Shown piece after piece: positions 8,881 through 17,797 of a stretch of DNA of 64,000 bases (position 1 is its first letter; each line of letters begins with the position of its first letter). The notes under the pieces were generated by a model. It worked only from the letters and a program-made list of their open reading frames with translations. It ran no database searches and was not told where the DNA came from. A program made the position numbers and the translations under genes. Origin of the DNA: Pseudoduganella violaceinigra DSM 15887 (lineage in GTDB: Bacteria; Pseudomonadota; Gammaproteobacteria; Burkholderiales; Burkholderiaceae_D); NCBI RefSeq assembly GCF_000425385.1, contig NZ_KE384356.1, positions 1 to 64,000 on the forward strand, given 5' to 3'.

Positions 8881-9654
8881 ATGACTATCACAATTCCATT
8901 GCCGCGCGTGGCCCTGGTGACCGGCGCCGGTCGCCGCCTGGGACGCGCCATCGCCATCGAACTGGCGCGCGCCGGCTGGGACATCGCCGTCCATTACCGC
9001 AACTCGCACGACGAAGCGCGCGAGGTGGCGCAGGCGATTGCCGCCCTGGGCCGCCGCGCCGTCACGCTGCCATGCGATCTGTCCGACGAAGAGGCCGTGC
9101 GCGGCCTGCTGCCGGCCGCGCGCAAAGCGCTGGAGCGGGTCGACTGCGTGGTCAACAACGCTTCCCTGTTCGATTACGACAGCGACCTGAATTTCAGCCA
9201 CGCCCGGCTCGACGCCCACATGCACGCCAACGTGGCGGCGCCGATCCAGCTGGCGCGCGCCTTGTACGACGCGACGCCGGATGGCGGCCAGGCCGTGGTG
9301 GTGAACCTGCTGGACCAGAAGCTTTATAATCTCAACCCTGATTTCCTGTCCTACACCCTGTCCAAGGCGGCGCTGCTGGCGGCCAACACCATGCTGGCCC
9401 AGTCGCTGGCGCCCAAGGTACGGGTGGTGGGCGTGGCGCCCGGCATCACCATGGTGTCCGGCGACCAGAGCGAGGAAGGCTTTGCCAAGGCGCACACCCA
9501 GACGCCGCTGGGCCGCTCCAGCACTCCCGAGGACATTGCCGCCGCCGTGGTGTATGCGGCGGGCGCGCGGGCATTGACCGGCACGACCCTGCTGGTCGAC
9601 GGCGGCCAGCACTTGATGCCGTCACCGCGCGATGTGATGTTCCTTGCAAAATAA
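8881..9654 (+). CDS. SDR oxidoreductase of pteridine reductase/FolM type
   Basis: 257 aa. Its nucleotide-binding motif TGAGRRLG (14-21) is the TGxxxRxG variant of pteridine reductases. The active site shows Asp145, Tyr158 and Lys162 (D-x12-YxxxK), the Asp replacing the usual Ser, again as in pteridine reductases. The likely reaction is NADPH-dependent reduction of dihydropterins or dihydrofolate. The next gene is folB, supporting a pterin role. The start ATG at 8881 precedes MTITIPLPRVALVTG; longer upstream reading lies antisense within the methyltransferase gene. FolM versus another pterin reductase cannot be decided by eye. Confidence 0.85.
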   Translation: MTITIPLPRVALVTGAGRRLGRAIAIELARAGWDIAVHYRNSHDEAREVAQAIAALGRRAVTLPCDLSDEEAVRGLLPAARKALERVDCVVNNASLFDYDSDLNFSHARLDAHMHANVAAPIQLARALYDATPDGGQAVVVNLLDQKLYNLNPDFLSYTLSKAALLAANTMLAQSLAPKVRVVGVAPGITMVSGDQSEEGFAKAHTQTPLGRSSTPEDIAAAVVYAAGARALTGTTLLVDGGQHLMPSPRDVMFLAK

Positions 9655-9689
9655 ACGAATTTACAAATCCACCTGAAGGTATTCGCACG

Positions 9690-10088
9690 ATGCTGTCCGC
9701 CCTGATTCACCCGCAACTGCAAGACTGCCGCCGGCTGTTCCTGCGCAACTATGAAGTGCTGATCAACATCGGCGTGCACGATTTCGAGAAAAAGGGCGAG
9801 CAGCGCGTCCTGATCAACGTCGACCTGTACATTCCGCTCGCCGTCTCGACCCCGAAGGCCGACGAACTGAACGAAGTGGTCGACTACGACTTCATGCGCG
9901 AAACCATCGCGCGCCGCATGGCCGCAGGCCACGTGCACCTGCAGGAAACCCTGGTGGACGATGTGGTGAAGGCGATGCTGGCGCATCCGAGCGTGCGCGC
10001 CGCGCGCGTATCGACCATGAAGCCCGACGTGTACCCGGACTGCGAAGGCGTGGGTGTGGAAGTCTTCCAGATCAAGGAACCAGCATGA
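9690..10088 (+). CDS. folB: Dihydroneopterin aldolase
   Basis: 132 aa, full length for FolB. It converts 7,8-dihydroneopterin to 6-hydroxymethyl-dihydropterin in folate synthesis. Visible hallmarks are [24 protein letters not shown] near the start, [11 protein letters not shown] in the middle and the Lys in STMKPD near residue 111. It lies 35 nt after the pteridine-reductase-like gene and overlaps ttcA by 4 nt (ATGA), so the three are probably one transcript. Confidence 0.94.
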   Translation: MLSALIHPQLQDCRRLFLRNYEVLINIGVHDFEKKGEQRVLINVDLYIPLAVSTPKADELNEVVDYDFMRETIARRMAAGHVHLQETLVDDVVKAMLAHPSVRAARVSTMKPDVYPDCEGVGVEVFQIKEPA

Positions 10089-10990
10089 ACGCCGTCGTCG
10101 ATACCAAGGCCGCCGACAAGGTCGCCCTCGAAAACAACAAGCTGCACAAGCGCCTGTGCCGACTGGTCGGCCAGGCCATCGGCGACTTCAACATGATTGA
10201 AGACGGCGACAAGGTGATGGTCTGCCTCTCCGGCGGCAAGGATTCCTACGCCCTGCTGGACATCCTGATGACGCTGCGCGAACGCGCGCCGATCGATTTC
10301 GAGATCGTGGCCGTCAACCTGGACCAGAAGCAGCCGAACTTCCCGGCCGACGTGCTGCCGGCCTATCTGGAAAAACTCGGCGTGCCGTTCCATATCGAGA
10401 ACCAGGACACCTACTCCATCGTCAAGCGCCTGATCCCGGAAGGCAAAACCACCTGCTCCCTGTGTTCCAGGCTGCGGCGCGGCATCCTGTACCGCGTGGC
10501 CGATGAACTGGGCTGCAACAAGATCGCCCTGGGCCACCACCGCGACGACATCCTCGAGACCTTCTTCCTGAACATGTTCTTCGGCGGGAAGATCAAGGGC
10601 ATGCCGGCCAAGCTGGTGTCCGACGACGGCAAGCACATGGTGATCCGCCCGCTGGCCTACGTGAAGGAAGAAGACACCGAGCGTTATGCCGAGGTGAAGC
10701 ACTTCCCGATCATCCCGTGCGACCTGTGCGGCTCGCAGGAAAACCTGCAGCGCAAGCAGATCAAGGCCATGCTGCGCGAATGGGAGAAGAAGCACCCGGG
10801 CCGCGTGGAGAACACCTTCTCCGCCCTGTCCACCGTGATCCCTTCGCACCTGATGGACCGCGACCTGTTCGGCTTCAAGGACCTCAAGACCGACGGCATC
10901 GCCAACCCGCTGGGCGACATCGCCTTCGACGAGGAGCCCTGCTCGACGCCATCGGCCACGCCGGGCGTGATCCCGCTGCAGGCCGGCTAA
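10085..10990 (+). CDS. ttcA: tRNA 2-thiocytidine(32) synthetase TtcA
   Basis: 301 aa. ATP-dependent enzyme that thiolates C32 of certain tRNAs using an iron-sulfur cluster. The PP-loop motif SGGKDS is near residues 49-54, the CxxC pair CSLC is near 122-125 and a further CDLC lies near 212-215. [19 protein letters not shown] is the typical family core. The ATG overlaps the folB stop by 4 nt. The gene ends against a convergent small ORF (4-nt overlap). Confidence 0.96.
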   Translation: MNAVVDTKAADKVALENNKLHKRLCRLVGQAIGDFNMIEDGDKVMVCLSGGKDSYALLDILMTLRERAPIDFEIVAVNLDQKQPNFPADVLPAYLEKLGVPFHIENQDTYSIVKRLIPEGKTTCSLCSRLRRGILYRVADELGCNKIALGHHRDDILETFFLNMFFGGKIKGMPAKLVSDDGKHMVIRPLAYVKEEDTERYAEVKHFPIIPCDLCGSQENLQRKQIKAMLREWEKKHPGRVENTFSALSTVIPSHLMDRDLFGFKDLKTDGIANPLGDIAFDEEPCSTPSATPGVIPLQAG

Positions 10991-11238
10991 GGCTGACGGA
11001 TGGCGCGCGGTTTGCGCGCCTTCTCAAGCACGTCGCGCAAATTCATACGCAAATAGTCCAGGTTACCCACGTAGCTGGACATTGCGTGCAGCGCGCGCGC
11101 TTCGATTTCCTCGGGATCTGGGCCGTTATAACGTGCCATCTTGCTGACTATAAGGTCTACAGGACTGCGCACATAAACTTCAATATGCCTGGTTCCAAGC
11201 AGCACACGTATTGCATCTTTCAGATAGTCCTCATGCAT
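10987..11238 (-). CDS. Hypothetical protein, possible nucleotidyltransferase fragment
   Basis: 83 aa if started at the ATG that overlaps the upstream stop (ATGCATGA); an in-frame ATG 69 nt earlier would give 106 aa. The sequence [23 protein letters not shown] resembles the C-terminal part of small nucleotidyltransferase-like proteins (xSPxDLxxxKxxR), but the catalytic GS...DxD part is absent. It may therefore be a truncated remnant or an unrelated small protein. It is coupled to the upstream ORF of the same AT-richer island. Function unknown; the family hint is weak. Confidence 0.5.
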   Translation of the reverse strand: MHEDYLKDAIRVLLGTRHIEVYVRSPVDLIVSKMARYNGPDPEEIEARALHAMSSYVGNLDYLRMNLRDVLEKARKPRAIRQP

Positions 11239-11785
11239 TAGCGCAAACGTGCTCAAGTCGGTTTTCGATCGCGTGACGAAAGCGCGCCACGTCCGTAACG
11301 AGTCCATCAGACACCATTTGCGGGAACGAACGTGGCTTTACTCTGGTCTTGTCAAAGTACGAGCGCGCCGCACTATCGAGTGTCTTGGCATGCATCGGAT
11401 ATCGAGTCTTCAGTAACTGGGCCGCGAAACGGAACAAGTCCGCTTCGCCGTGCGATGATGGGCTGCGCTCCGCCCTGATTGCATCGATCAGGGCGCCAAG
11501 CATGGAATCTTCAGTCTCGCGGGCCGGGCTGGCTCTCAAGTCCGCCATCACAGCATTGCGATTCACAACACCCCAATCGTCAATTCTGTAGGATGACCCG
11601 ATTTTTTCGAACCGCATGCGCAACTGTTCTCGCGCAAGGTCAATTGCGCGCAAAACTTCTGCACGAGTACATTCAAGCGCCAGCGAGGCATAGTGCGCAG
11701 TCGCTTTCTCGCCAAGCTGTTCAATTGTAAGCAGCACCGAGAAGCAGCGCCTTAAATCATGTTTGGGGAAGTCTTTGTATTTCAT
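11231..11785 (-). CDS. Hypothetical protein, possible winged-helix DNA binder
   Basis: 184 aa, not recognised. Residues about 8-75 (LRRCFSVLLTIEQLG...TRAEVLRAIDLAREQL) have the spacing of a helix-turn-helix or winged-helix domain; the rest is helical with many charged residues and no clear motif. AGGAGG lies 5 nt before the ATG and a promoter is visible upstream. Base composition is clearly AT-richer than the neighbours, suggesting acquisition by transfer. The downstream ORF overlaps its stop. The pair resembles a regulator-effector or antitoxin-toxin unit in layout only. Confidence 0.6.
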   Translation of the reverse strand: MKYKDFPKHDLRRCFSVLLTIEQLGEKATAHYASLALECTRAEVLRAIDLAREQLRMRFEKIGSSYRIDDWGVVNRNAVMADLRASPARETEDSMLGALIDAIRAERSPSSHGEADLFRFAAQLLKTRYPMHAKTLDSAARSYFDKTRVKPRSFPQMVSDGLVTDVARFRHAIENRLEHVCANA

Positions 11786-11803
11786 TGATGCCTCCTGAAT
11801 CCC

Positions 11804-11832
11804 AGTTTAGTCCGTTATTTGATACACTTCAA
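11804..11832 (-). promoter_or_regulatory. Promoter of the 11785-10987 two-gene unit
   Basis: Minus strand -35 TTGAAG (11832-11827), a 17-nt spacer and -10 TAAACT (11809-11804), followed by AGGAGG and the ATG at 11785. The promoter lies in an AT-rich 112-bp gap shared with the divergent peptidase gene. Confidence 0.6.
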
Positions 11833-11897
11833 TTGCGTTATTTACAACATGACAGTTAGAATGGGTTTCTTCCTTAATCGCTGAAGGGGACCTCCCG

Positions 11898-13082
11898 ATG
11901 CATCGCTTCCTCGGCTTCTGTGCCGCTTTCCTGATGTTGTCTGTTGCGCCGCTCCTGCATGCGGAGGAGCGGCCCGAGCTCGCCGTGGCGGTGGACCTGC
12001 GCCATGTGGCGCAAGACCTGTGGCGCGTGGATTACCGCTTTGCGCAAGCCGTGACGGCGGTCAAGCTGCCTTCCATCGGCGAATTTAGGAACAAGGAGTG
12101 GAAGGTGCTCACGCCAGGCATGGACATGAAATCCCGAGCGGACTTCGATGTCATTGCCTCCAAAGGCAAGCCGTTCAAGACGGCCAGCGTGCAGATCCGG
12201 ACTTTCGACGGCTGGTCGCCCAAGGAGTATGTTTCCTTCAACCGTTTCGGCGATGGCGGGACGTCGGTCTACCTCGGCCACCTGCAAGGCGACGTCGAAC
12301 AAGGCGGCAAGACGCTCTCCATGCACACCGATTTCAAGCTGTCTGGCCTGGCGCAGGAAAACGTGATCGCCCCGCCCACTAACCGCCTGCACCCGGGTGG
12401 CGTGCGCGGCTACGCCTACTTTGGGCCGGCGCAGGCTGTCCTTGCCGGTGCGGCGAAAGTCCTGATCGATCCAAGAACGCCGCAATGGCTGCGCGAAACG
12501 ATACTCGATGTCGGCGCAAAAACTTCCGCCTACTACGAGAAGGCCTATCAGCGGCAGTTGAAGGACGAGCTCCTGATCATGGTCTCGATTGGCAATGTCG
12601 AATCGTCGGGCTTTTCGATCAAGGGAGGCACCATCATGGGCGCGGGCCAGGTTTCCTACCGGGTGGAAGGCAAACAGGTGCTGATCGACCATCCGAAGCT
12701 GCGCGAGTACGTCAGCAAAAACGTGGCGCACGAGATGGCGCACATATGGCAATTGGCGGTCTCACGCGGCGCCATTGGCGACGCCCAGGATCCTTGGATC
12801 CACGAAGGCGGCGCGGAGGCAATGGCACTCGATGCCCTGGCCCAGACCGGCCTGTTCAGCGAAGAATCGGTGCAGGCCTACCGCGCAAAGCAGGCCGCGA
12901 CCTGCGAGAAACTTGGCGGCGCTGTCGATACCTACGACGGCATTTATGCCTGCGGCCTGATGCGCTTCGACAAGCTGGGCGTCGGCATCGTTCCGCTTTG
13001 GCGCTCCATGATGGCGGCGACCGAAGCGAGCGGCGCAGCCTATTCCCAGCAGATGATCGACACTATCGTTTCTGCGAAGTAG
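11898..13082 (+). CDS. Secreted zinc metallopeptidase-like protein (gluzincin type)
   Basis: 394 aa. The N-terminus has a signal peptide ending near LLHA (about residue 22). The zinc motif HEMAH is at 278-282, and WIHEGGAE gives a third-ligand glutamate at 303, the arrangement seen in M1/M61-like gluzincins, although the chain is shorter than an M1 aminopeptidase and lacks GAMEN. It probably cleaves peptides or peptidoglycan-linked substrates in the periplasm or outside; the substrate is unknown. Its 3' end overlaps the convergent GH92 gene by 20 nt. Confidence 0.72.
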   Translation: MHRFLGFCAAFLMLSVAPLLHAEERPELAVAVDLRHVAQDLWRVDYRFAQAVTAVKLPSIGEFRNKEWKVLTPGMDMKSRADFDVIASKGKPFKTASVQIRTFDGWSPKEYVSFNRFGDGGTSVYLGHLQGDVEQGGKTLSMHTDFKLSGLAQENVIAPPTNRLHPGGVRGYAYFGPAQAVLAGAAKVLIDPRTPQWLRETILDVGAKTSAYYEKAYQRQLKDELLIMVSIGNVESSGFSIKGGTIMGAGQVSYRVEGKQVLIDHPKLREYVSKNVAHEMAHIWQLAVSRGAIGDAQDPWIHEGGAEAMALDALAQTGLFSEESVQAYRAKQAATCEKLGGAVDTYDGIYACGLMRFDKLGVGIVPLWRSMMAATEASGAAYSQQMIDTIVSAK

Positions 13083-15372
13083 GCGCTGCTTGGGCGCGCG
13101 AGAAGGAATACGGCGCATCGGCGGGCGCGGTGCCGCGCTGCTGGTTCGCTTGCGCCGACATCGTCACATCGAAGGTGGCGCCGCGCAGTATCTCTTCGTG
13201 TGACAGCCAGTTGCGCTGCATCGCGCGGCCATTCAGTCTGGCGGCGCGGATATAACGCTGATCGGCGCCGTTGCCCGGCGCGTTGATGCGCAGCTGCTTG
13301 CCGTTTTCCAGGTGCACGGTGGCGTGCTGGAACAGCGGCGCACCCACCACGTACTGGCCGACGGCCGGCGTCACCGGATAAAAGCCCAGCGCCGAGAACA
13401 CGTACCAGGCCGAGGTCTGGCCATTGTCTTCGTCGCCGCAGTAGCCGTCCGGCGTGGCCCTGTACATGCGGTTCAGCGTTTCGCGAATCCAGTACTGCGA
13501 CTTCCACGGTGCGCCAGCGTAGTTGTACAGATAAAGCATGTGCTGGATCGGCTGGTTGCCATGCGCATACTGGCCCATATTCGCCACCTGCATCTCGCGG
13601 ATCTCGTGGATCACGGAACCGTAGTAGCTTTCGTCGAACACCGGCGGGGTGCGCATCACGGCATCGAGCTTGTCGACAAACGCGGCGCGCCCACCCATCA
13701 GGTTCACCAGGCCGTCGATGTCGTGGAACACGGACCAGGTGTAGTGCCAGCTATTGCCTTCGGTGAAGGCATCGCCCCATTTGAATGGATTGAAGGGCGA
13801 CTGGAAACTGCCGTCCTGGTTGCGGCCGCGCATCAGGCCCGTCTCCGGGTCGAACAGCTTTTTGTAGTTCATGGCGCGCTTGGCGTAGATACCGATTTCC
13901 GATGCCGGCTTGCCGAGCGCCCGGCCCAACTGATAGATCGCAAAATCGTCGTAGGCATATTCCAGCGTGCGGGCAGCGTTCTCGTTGATCTTGACGTCGT
14001 ACGGCACGTAGCCGAGTTCCTTGTAGTACTGCACGCCTTTGCGGCCGACTGCGGACATCGGACCTTCGTTGTCGGCGCCGTGCTTGAGGGCTTGCCACAA
14101 GGTCTCGATATCGGGACTGCGGCTCCCCTTGATCCACGCATCGGCCACCACCGAGGCCGAGTTATTGCCGACCATGATGTCGGCATAGCCCGGGCTTGAC
14201 CACTCGGGCAGCCAGCCGCCCTCGCGGTAAGCGTTGGCCAGGCCGGCCTGCATTTCGCGGTTGACCGATGGGTAGACCAGGTTCAGGAAGGGATACAGGG
14301 CGCGGAAGGTGTCCCAGAAACCGGTACCGCCGTACAGGTAGCCGGGCAGGACCTTGCCGTTGTAGGGGCTCCAGTGCACTGGCTGGCCGGAGGCATCCAG
14401 TTCGTACAGCTTGTTCGGGAACTGCACCATGCGGTACAGGCTGGAATAGAAGGTTCGCACCTGGTCGATGCTGCCGCCCGCCACTTCCACTTTCGACAGG
14501 GTGCGGTTCCACGCGGCCTTGGCACGCGCACGGGTGGTGTCGAAATCATCGCTTGCCAGCTCCCGCTGCAGGTTTAATTCGGCCTGTTCAGGACTGATAA
14601 AGGACGAAGCGACCTGCATGTGGACCTTTTCGCCGCGCGTCGTCTTGAAGCCTACGATTGCGCCGCTATGCCCACTTTCCATCTCCAGCGCGCCTGCCAC
14701 CAGTTCCTTGCCGCGCCACACATCGGTGGACGTAAAAGGTTTATCGAACACCATCACGAAGTAGAGGCGGAAGTTCGACGGCAGCGGTCCGCGCGCATAA
14801 CGCGTGCTGTAGCCGACCACCTTGCGCTGCTCGGGAACAATCTTGACGTAAGAACCCTTGTCGAATGCATCCACCACCACGTAGCTCTGGTCCGATTCAG
14901 GGAAGGTGAAGCGGATCTGCGCTGCGCGTTCGGTCGGCGTCAGTTCGGCGGTAACGTCGGAATCGGCGAGATAGACACTGTAGTAGTAAGGCTTTGACGT
15001 TTCGGCTTTGTGCGAGAACCAACTGGCGCGGTCGTCTTCCGTGAAGCGCTTAGCGCCTGTCACCGGCATAACGGAGAACTGGCCGTAGTCATTCATCCAC
15101 GGCGACGGCTGGTGCGTCTGCTTCAAGCCGCGCAACTGATCGGCGTCGTACTGGTAAGTCCAGCCGTTACCCATCTTCCCGGTTTGCGGCGTCCACATAT
15201 TCATGCCCCAAGGGACAGTGATTGCCGGATAGGTGTTCCCGTTCGACATTTCAGGCTTGCTGGCTGTGCCCATCAGGGGGTTGACCCATTCGACAGGGTC
15301 ATCGACCTTGCCGACGAATTGCGCTGATGCCACCGGCGCCATCAGCACCAGCGCGAATGCGATCATCTTCAT
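13063..15372 (-). CDS. GH92 family alpha-mannosidase (first of pair)
   Basis: 769 aa with signal peptide (cleavage near VASA, residue 17). GH92 enzymes are calcium-dependent exo-alpha-mannosidases, mostly alpha-1,2, acting on high-mannose N-glycans and mannans. Family features include WVNPLMGT near the N-terminus, the central GGTGFWDTFRALYPF and the C-terminal CGDEDNGQTSAWYVFSALGF block. It overlaps the other GH92 gene by 4 nt (ATGA), indicating translational coupling. Probably periplasmic. Confidence 0.93.
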   Translation of the reverse strand: MKMIAFALVLMAPVASAQFVGKVDDPVEWVNPLMGTASKPEMSNGNTYPAITVPWGMNMWTPQTGKMGNGWTYQYDADQLRGLKQTHQPSPWMNDYGQFSVMPVTGAKRFTEDDRASWFSHKAETSKPYYYSVYLADSDVTAELTPTERAAQIRFTFPESDQSYVVVDAFDKGSYVKIVPEQRKVVGYSTRYARGPLPSNFRLYFVMVFDKPFTSTDVWRGKELVAGALEMESGHSGAIVGFKTTRGEKVHMQVASSFISPEQAELNLQRELASDDFDTTRARAKAAWNRTLSKVEVAGGSIDQVRTFYSSLYRMVQFPNKLYELDASGQPVHWSPYNGKVLPGYLYGGTGFWDTFRALYPFLNLVYPSVNREMQAGLANAYREGGWLPEWSSPGYADIMVGNNSASVVADAWIKGSRSPDIETLWQALKHGADNEGPMSAVGRKGVQYYKELGYVPYDVKINENAARTLEYAYDDFAIYQLGRALGKPASEIGIYAKRAMNYKKLFDPETGLMRGRNQDGSFQSPFNPFKWGDAFTEGNSWHYTWSVFHDIDGLVNLMGGRAAFVDKLDAVMRTPPVFDESYYGSVIHEIREMQVANMGQYAHGNQPIQHMLYLYNYAGAPWKSQYWIRETLNRMYRATPDGYCGDEDNGQTSAWYVFSALGFYPVTPAVGQYVVGAPLFQHATVHLENGKQLRINAPGNGADQRYIRAARLNGRAMQRNWLSHEEILRGATFDVTMSAQANQQRGTAPADAPYSFSRAQAAPTSQKR

Positions 15373-17696
15373 TGCTGGTATCCCGTTTGGCTGTATGGAC
15401 GGGCGCTGCGTTCAACGCCCCAGTCTTTGTTCGGTTCTGCCTGCATGCGGAACGTCAGTTCACCGCCAGCCATGATGTCTTCGTGACGCAGGAAGCTGCG
15501 CGCCAGCGGCTTGCCGTTCAGGGTGACGCCGCCGACAAAGGCATTGACCGCCGACAGCCCTTCGGCACGGATGGTGAAGCGCTTCCCGTTCTGCAGGTTC
15601 AGCACCGCCTTGTCGACGAATGGGCGGCCGATTACATACTCATTACTGCCCGGCGCCACGGGGTAAAAACCCAATGCGGTGAAGACCAGCCAGGCAGACA
15701 TCTGCCCCAGGTCATCATTGCCTGCCAGGCCATCAGGCTTGTTGTGGTACTGGCTGGCGACAATCTGCGCCAGCCGCGCCTGGGTCTTCCAGGGTGCGCC
15801 GGCGAAGTTGTACAGGTACGCCACGTGATGCGACGGCTCGTTGCCGTGCGCGTAATGGCCGATCAGGCCGGAGATGTCTTCCATGTGGGCGTAGGCATTG
15901 TCATCGACCTTGGCGTCGAACACCTGGTCGATTTTCGACTGCAGGCCGGCATCGCCGCCCAGCATGCCGACCAGGCCGGCGTTATCGTGCGGCATATACC
16001 AGGAATACTGCCAGGCGCTGCCCTCGGTGTAATCGCTGCCGAAGTTCGACTGCACCGGGTTGAACGGCTCCCGAAATTCGCCTGTGGATTTACGGGCGCG
16101 GACGAAGCCGGTCCTGGTGTCGAAGACGTTGCGGTAGTTCTGCGCGCGCCGGTAGAAACGCGCCGCGACATCCTTGCGCCCCATCTTTTCCGCCATGCGG
16201 GCGATCGTCCAGTCGTCGAAAGCGTATTCGACGGTCTTGGATGCGGCTTCCGGTTCCAGGTCGATCGGCACATAGCCCAGCTTCATGTAGTGCGCGAGCC
16301 CGCCGTATGGTCCGTAGTCGGCACTGGCAACCATCGCCGCCAGCGCCTGGTCGGCGTTGATGCCCTTGATACCCTTCATATACGCATCGGCGATCACCGG
16401 CACCGCGTGGTAGCCGATCATGCACCAGGTCTCCTGCCCATGGAAGGCCCACACCGGCAGGATGCCGTGCGGGCTATGCTGGCGCGAGGCGACCAGCGAA
16501 TTCACGAAATCCGCATTGCGCTGCTCCGGCTGCACCAGGGTGAGCAAGGGATGCAGGGCACGGTACGTGTCCCACAACGAGAACGTCGAGTGATAGCGGA
16601 AGCCTTGGGCCTGGTGCACCTGGTTGTCCGGGCCGCGATATTTGCCGTCGCGGTCCATGAACAGGCTTGGCGCCAGCATGGCGTGATACAGGCTCGTATA
16701 GGCCATGGTGCGCATCTCGGCGCTTGCTTCGATCGTCACTGCAGACAGGGCTTCGTTCCACGCATTGCCTGCGCGCTGGCGCTCCGCATCGAAGTCCCAG
16801 CCCGGCATTTCCTCCAGGTTGGCGAGCGCGCCATCTTCGCTGACGGCGGACAAGGCGACTTTCACCAGCAGCGTGCCGTCTTCCGGCGTGCCGAAGTCGA
16901 AGGCGCCAACCAGCGCCTTGCCTTCCAGCTGGATCTTGTCCGAAGGCGTCTTGCCCGGCCCGGCAAAGCCCTTGTATTCCACACCCTCTTCCCGGTTATA
17001 CAGGCTGCGGCTGGCAATCGGGCGTGAAAACTGCATTGCGAAATAGACCTGGCGTGCAGGCGCCCAGCCGCGCGTGATGCGCATGCCCGTGACTGTTGTG
17101 TTGTCGCGCACCCGCAGCGAGGACCACAGGTTCTTGCCGGTGTAATCGTAGATGCTCTGGCGCAGATCGAGGATCACTTTCGCTGCGGCGCTCTTTGCAT
17201 AGCGGTAGCGGTGCAGGCCGACCCGCTCGCTGGCGGTCAGCTCGACGTCGACTTCGTGGTCCTGCAGGCGCACGGCGTAATAGCCCGGTTCCGCCCGTTC
17301 GTCCTCGTGGCGGAAGCGCGAGCGGTAGCCGCTGAAGGGGCGCTCGGGATAGCCCGGCTCCAGCCTGGTGTCGCCGGAATACGGCATCAGCAGGATGTCG
17401 CCCAGGTCGGAGTGGCCGCTGCCGGAGAAATGGGTGTGGGAGAAACCGAGGATGGAATTGTCCTCGTAGCGGTAGCCGGCCGCCCATGGGTAGCTTTGGC
17501 GGAAATGGCGCACCTGGGTATCCGGGCTCAGTTGCACCATGCCGAAGGGCCGGGCGGCACCGGGGAAGGTGTGGCCATCGCCGCCGGTGCCGATAAACAC
17601 ATTGACGGCGGCGGCCGGACTGCCGGGGGGCGCCGCCTGCGCCGCCGTGGCCAGCAGCGCGGCGGCGCACAGCGCCACGAAAGGTCGAATACCCAT
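15369..17696 (-). CDS. GH92 family alpha-mannosidase (second of pair)
   Basis: 775 aa with signal peptide (AAQAAPPG). It shows VNVFIGTGGDGHTFPGAARPFG, FSHTHFSGSGHSDLGD, the central SLWDTYRALHPL and the C-terminal GNDDLGQMSAWLVFTALGF, all diagnostic of GH92. It is clearly diverged from its neighbour and so probably has different linkage specificity. It is the upstream gene of the coupled pair. Two CTATAAAAG direct repeats precede its GGAGAC Shine-Dalgarno. Confidence 0.94.
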   Translation of the reverse strand: MGIRPFVALCAAALLATAAQAAPPGSPAAAVNVFIGTGGDGHTFPGAARPFGMVQLSPDTQVRHFRQSYPWAAGYRYEDNSILGFSHTHFSGSGHSDLGDILLMPYSGDTRLEPGYPERPFSGYRSRFRHEDERAEPGYYAVRLQDHEVDVELTASERVGLHRYRYAKSAAAKVILDLRQSIYDYTGKNLWSSLRVRDNTTVTGMRITRGWAPARQVYFAMQFSRPIASRSLYNREEGVEYKGFAGPGKTPSDKIQLEGKALVGAFDFGTPEDGTLLVKVALSAVSEDGALANLEEMPGWDFDAERQRAGNAWNEALSAVTIEASAEMRTMAYTSLYHAMLAPSLFMDRDGKYRGPDNQVHQAQGFRYHSTFSLWDTYRALHPLLTLVQPEQRNADFVNSLVASRQHSPHGILPVWAFHGQETWCMIGYHAVPVIADAYMKGIKGINADQALAAMVASADYGPYGGLAHYMKLGYVPIDLEPEAASKTVEYAFDDWTIARMAEKMGRKDVAARFYRRAQNYRNVFDTRTGFVRARKSTGEFREPFNPVQSNFGSDYTEGSAWQYSWYMPHDNAGLVGMLGGDAGLQSKIDQVFDAKVDDNAYAHMEDISGLIGHYAHGNEPSHHVAYLYNFAGAPWKTQARLAQIVASQYHNKPDGLAGNDDLGQMSAWLVFTALGFYPVAPGSNEYVIGRPFVDKAVLNLQNGKRFTIRAEGLSAVNAFVGGVTLNGKPLARSFLRHEDIMAGGELTFRMQAEPNKDWGVERSARPYSQTGYQQ

Positions 17697-17782
17697 GGTG
17701 TCTCCTTTTATAGTGCTGCTTTTATAGCCTTAGCCGCTTTTCCCCCGCAATCAAAAGTGGCGAAAACACCCCCAATTTAGGT

Positions 17783-17797
17783 TTGTTTAGTAAACAA
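17783..17797. promoter_or_regulatory. Palindrome upstream of the GH92 pair
   Basis: A perfect inverted repeat TTGTTTA-G-TAAACAA covers the stop codon of the M14 gene and lies about 90 nt upstream of the GH92 start. Size and symmetry fit a repressor operator (LacI type is one option), but no regulator gene is adjacent. Confidence 0.4.
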
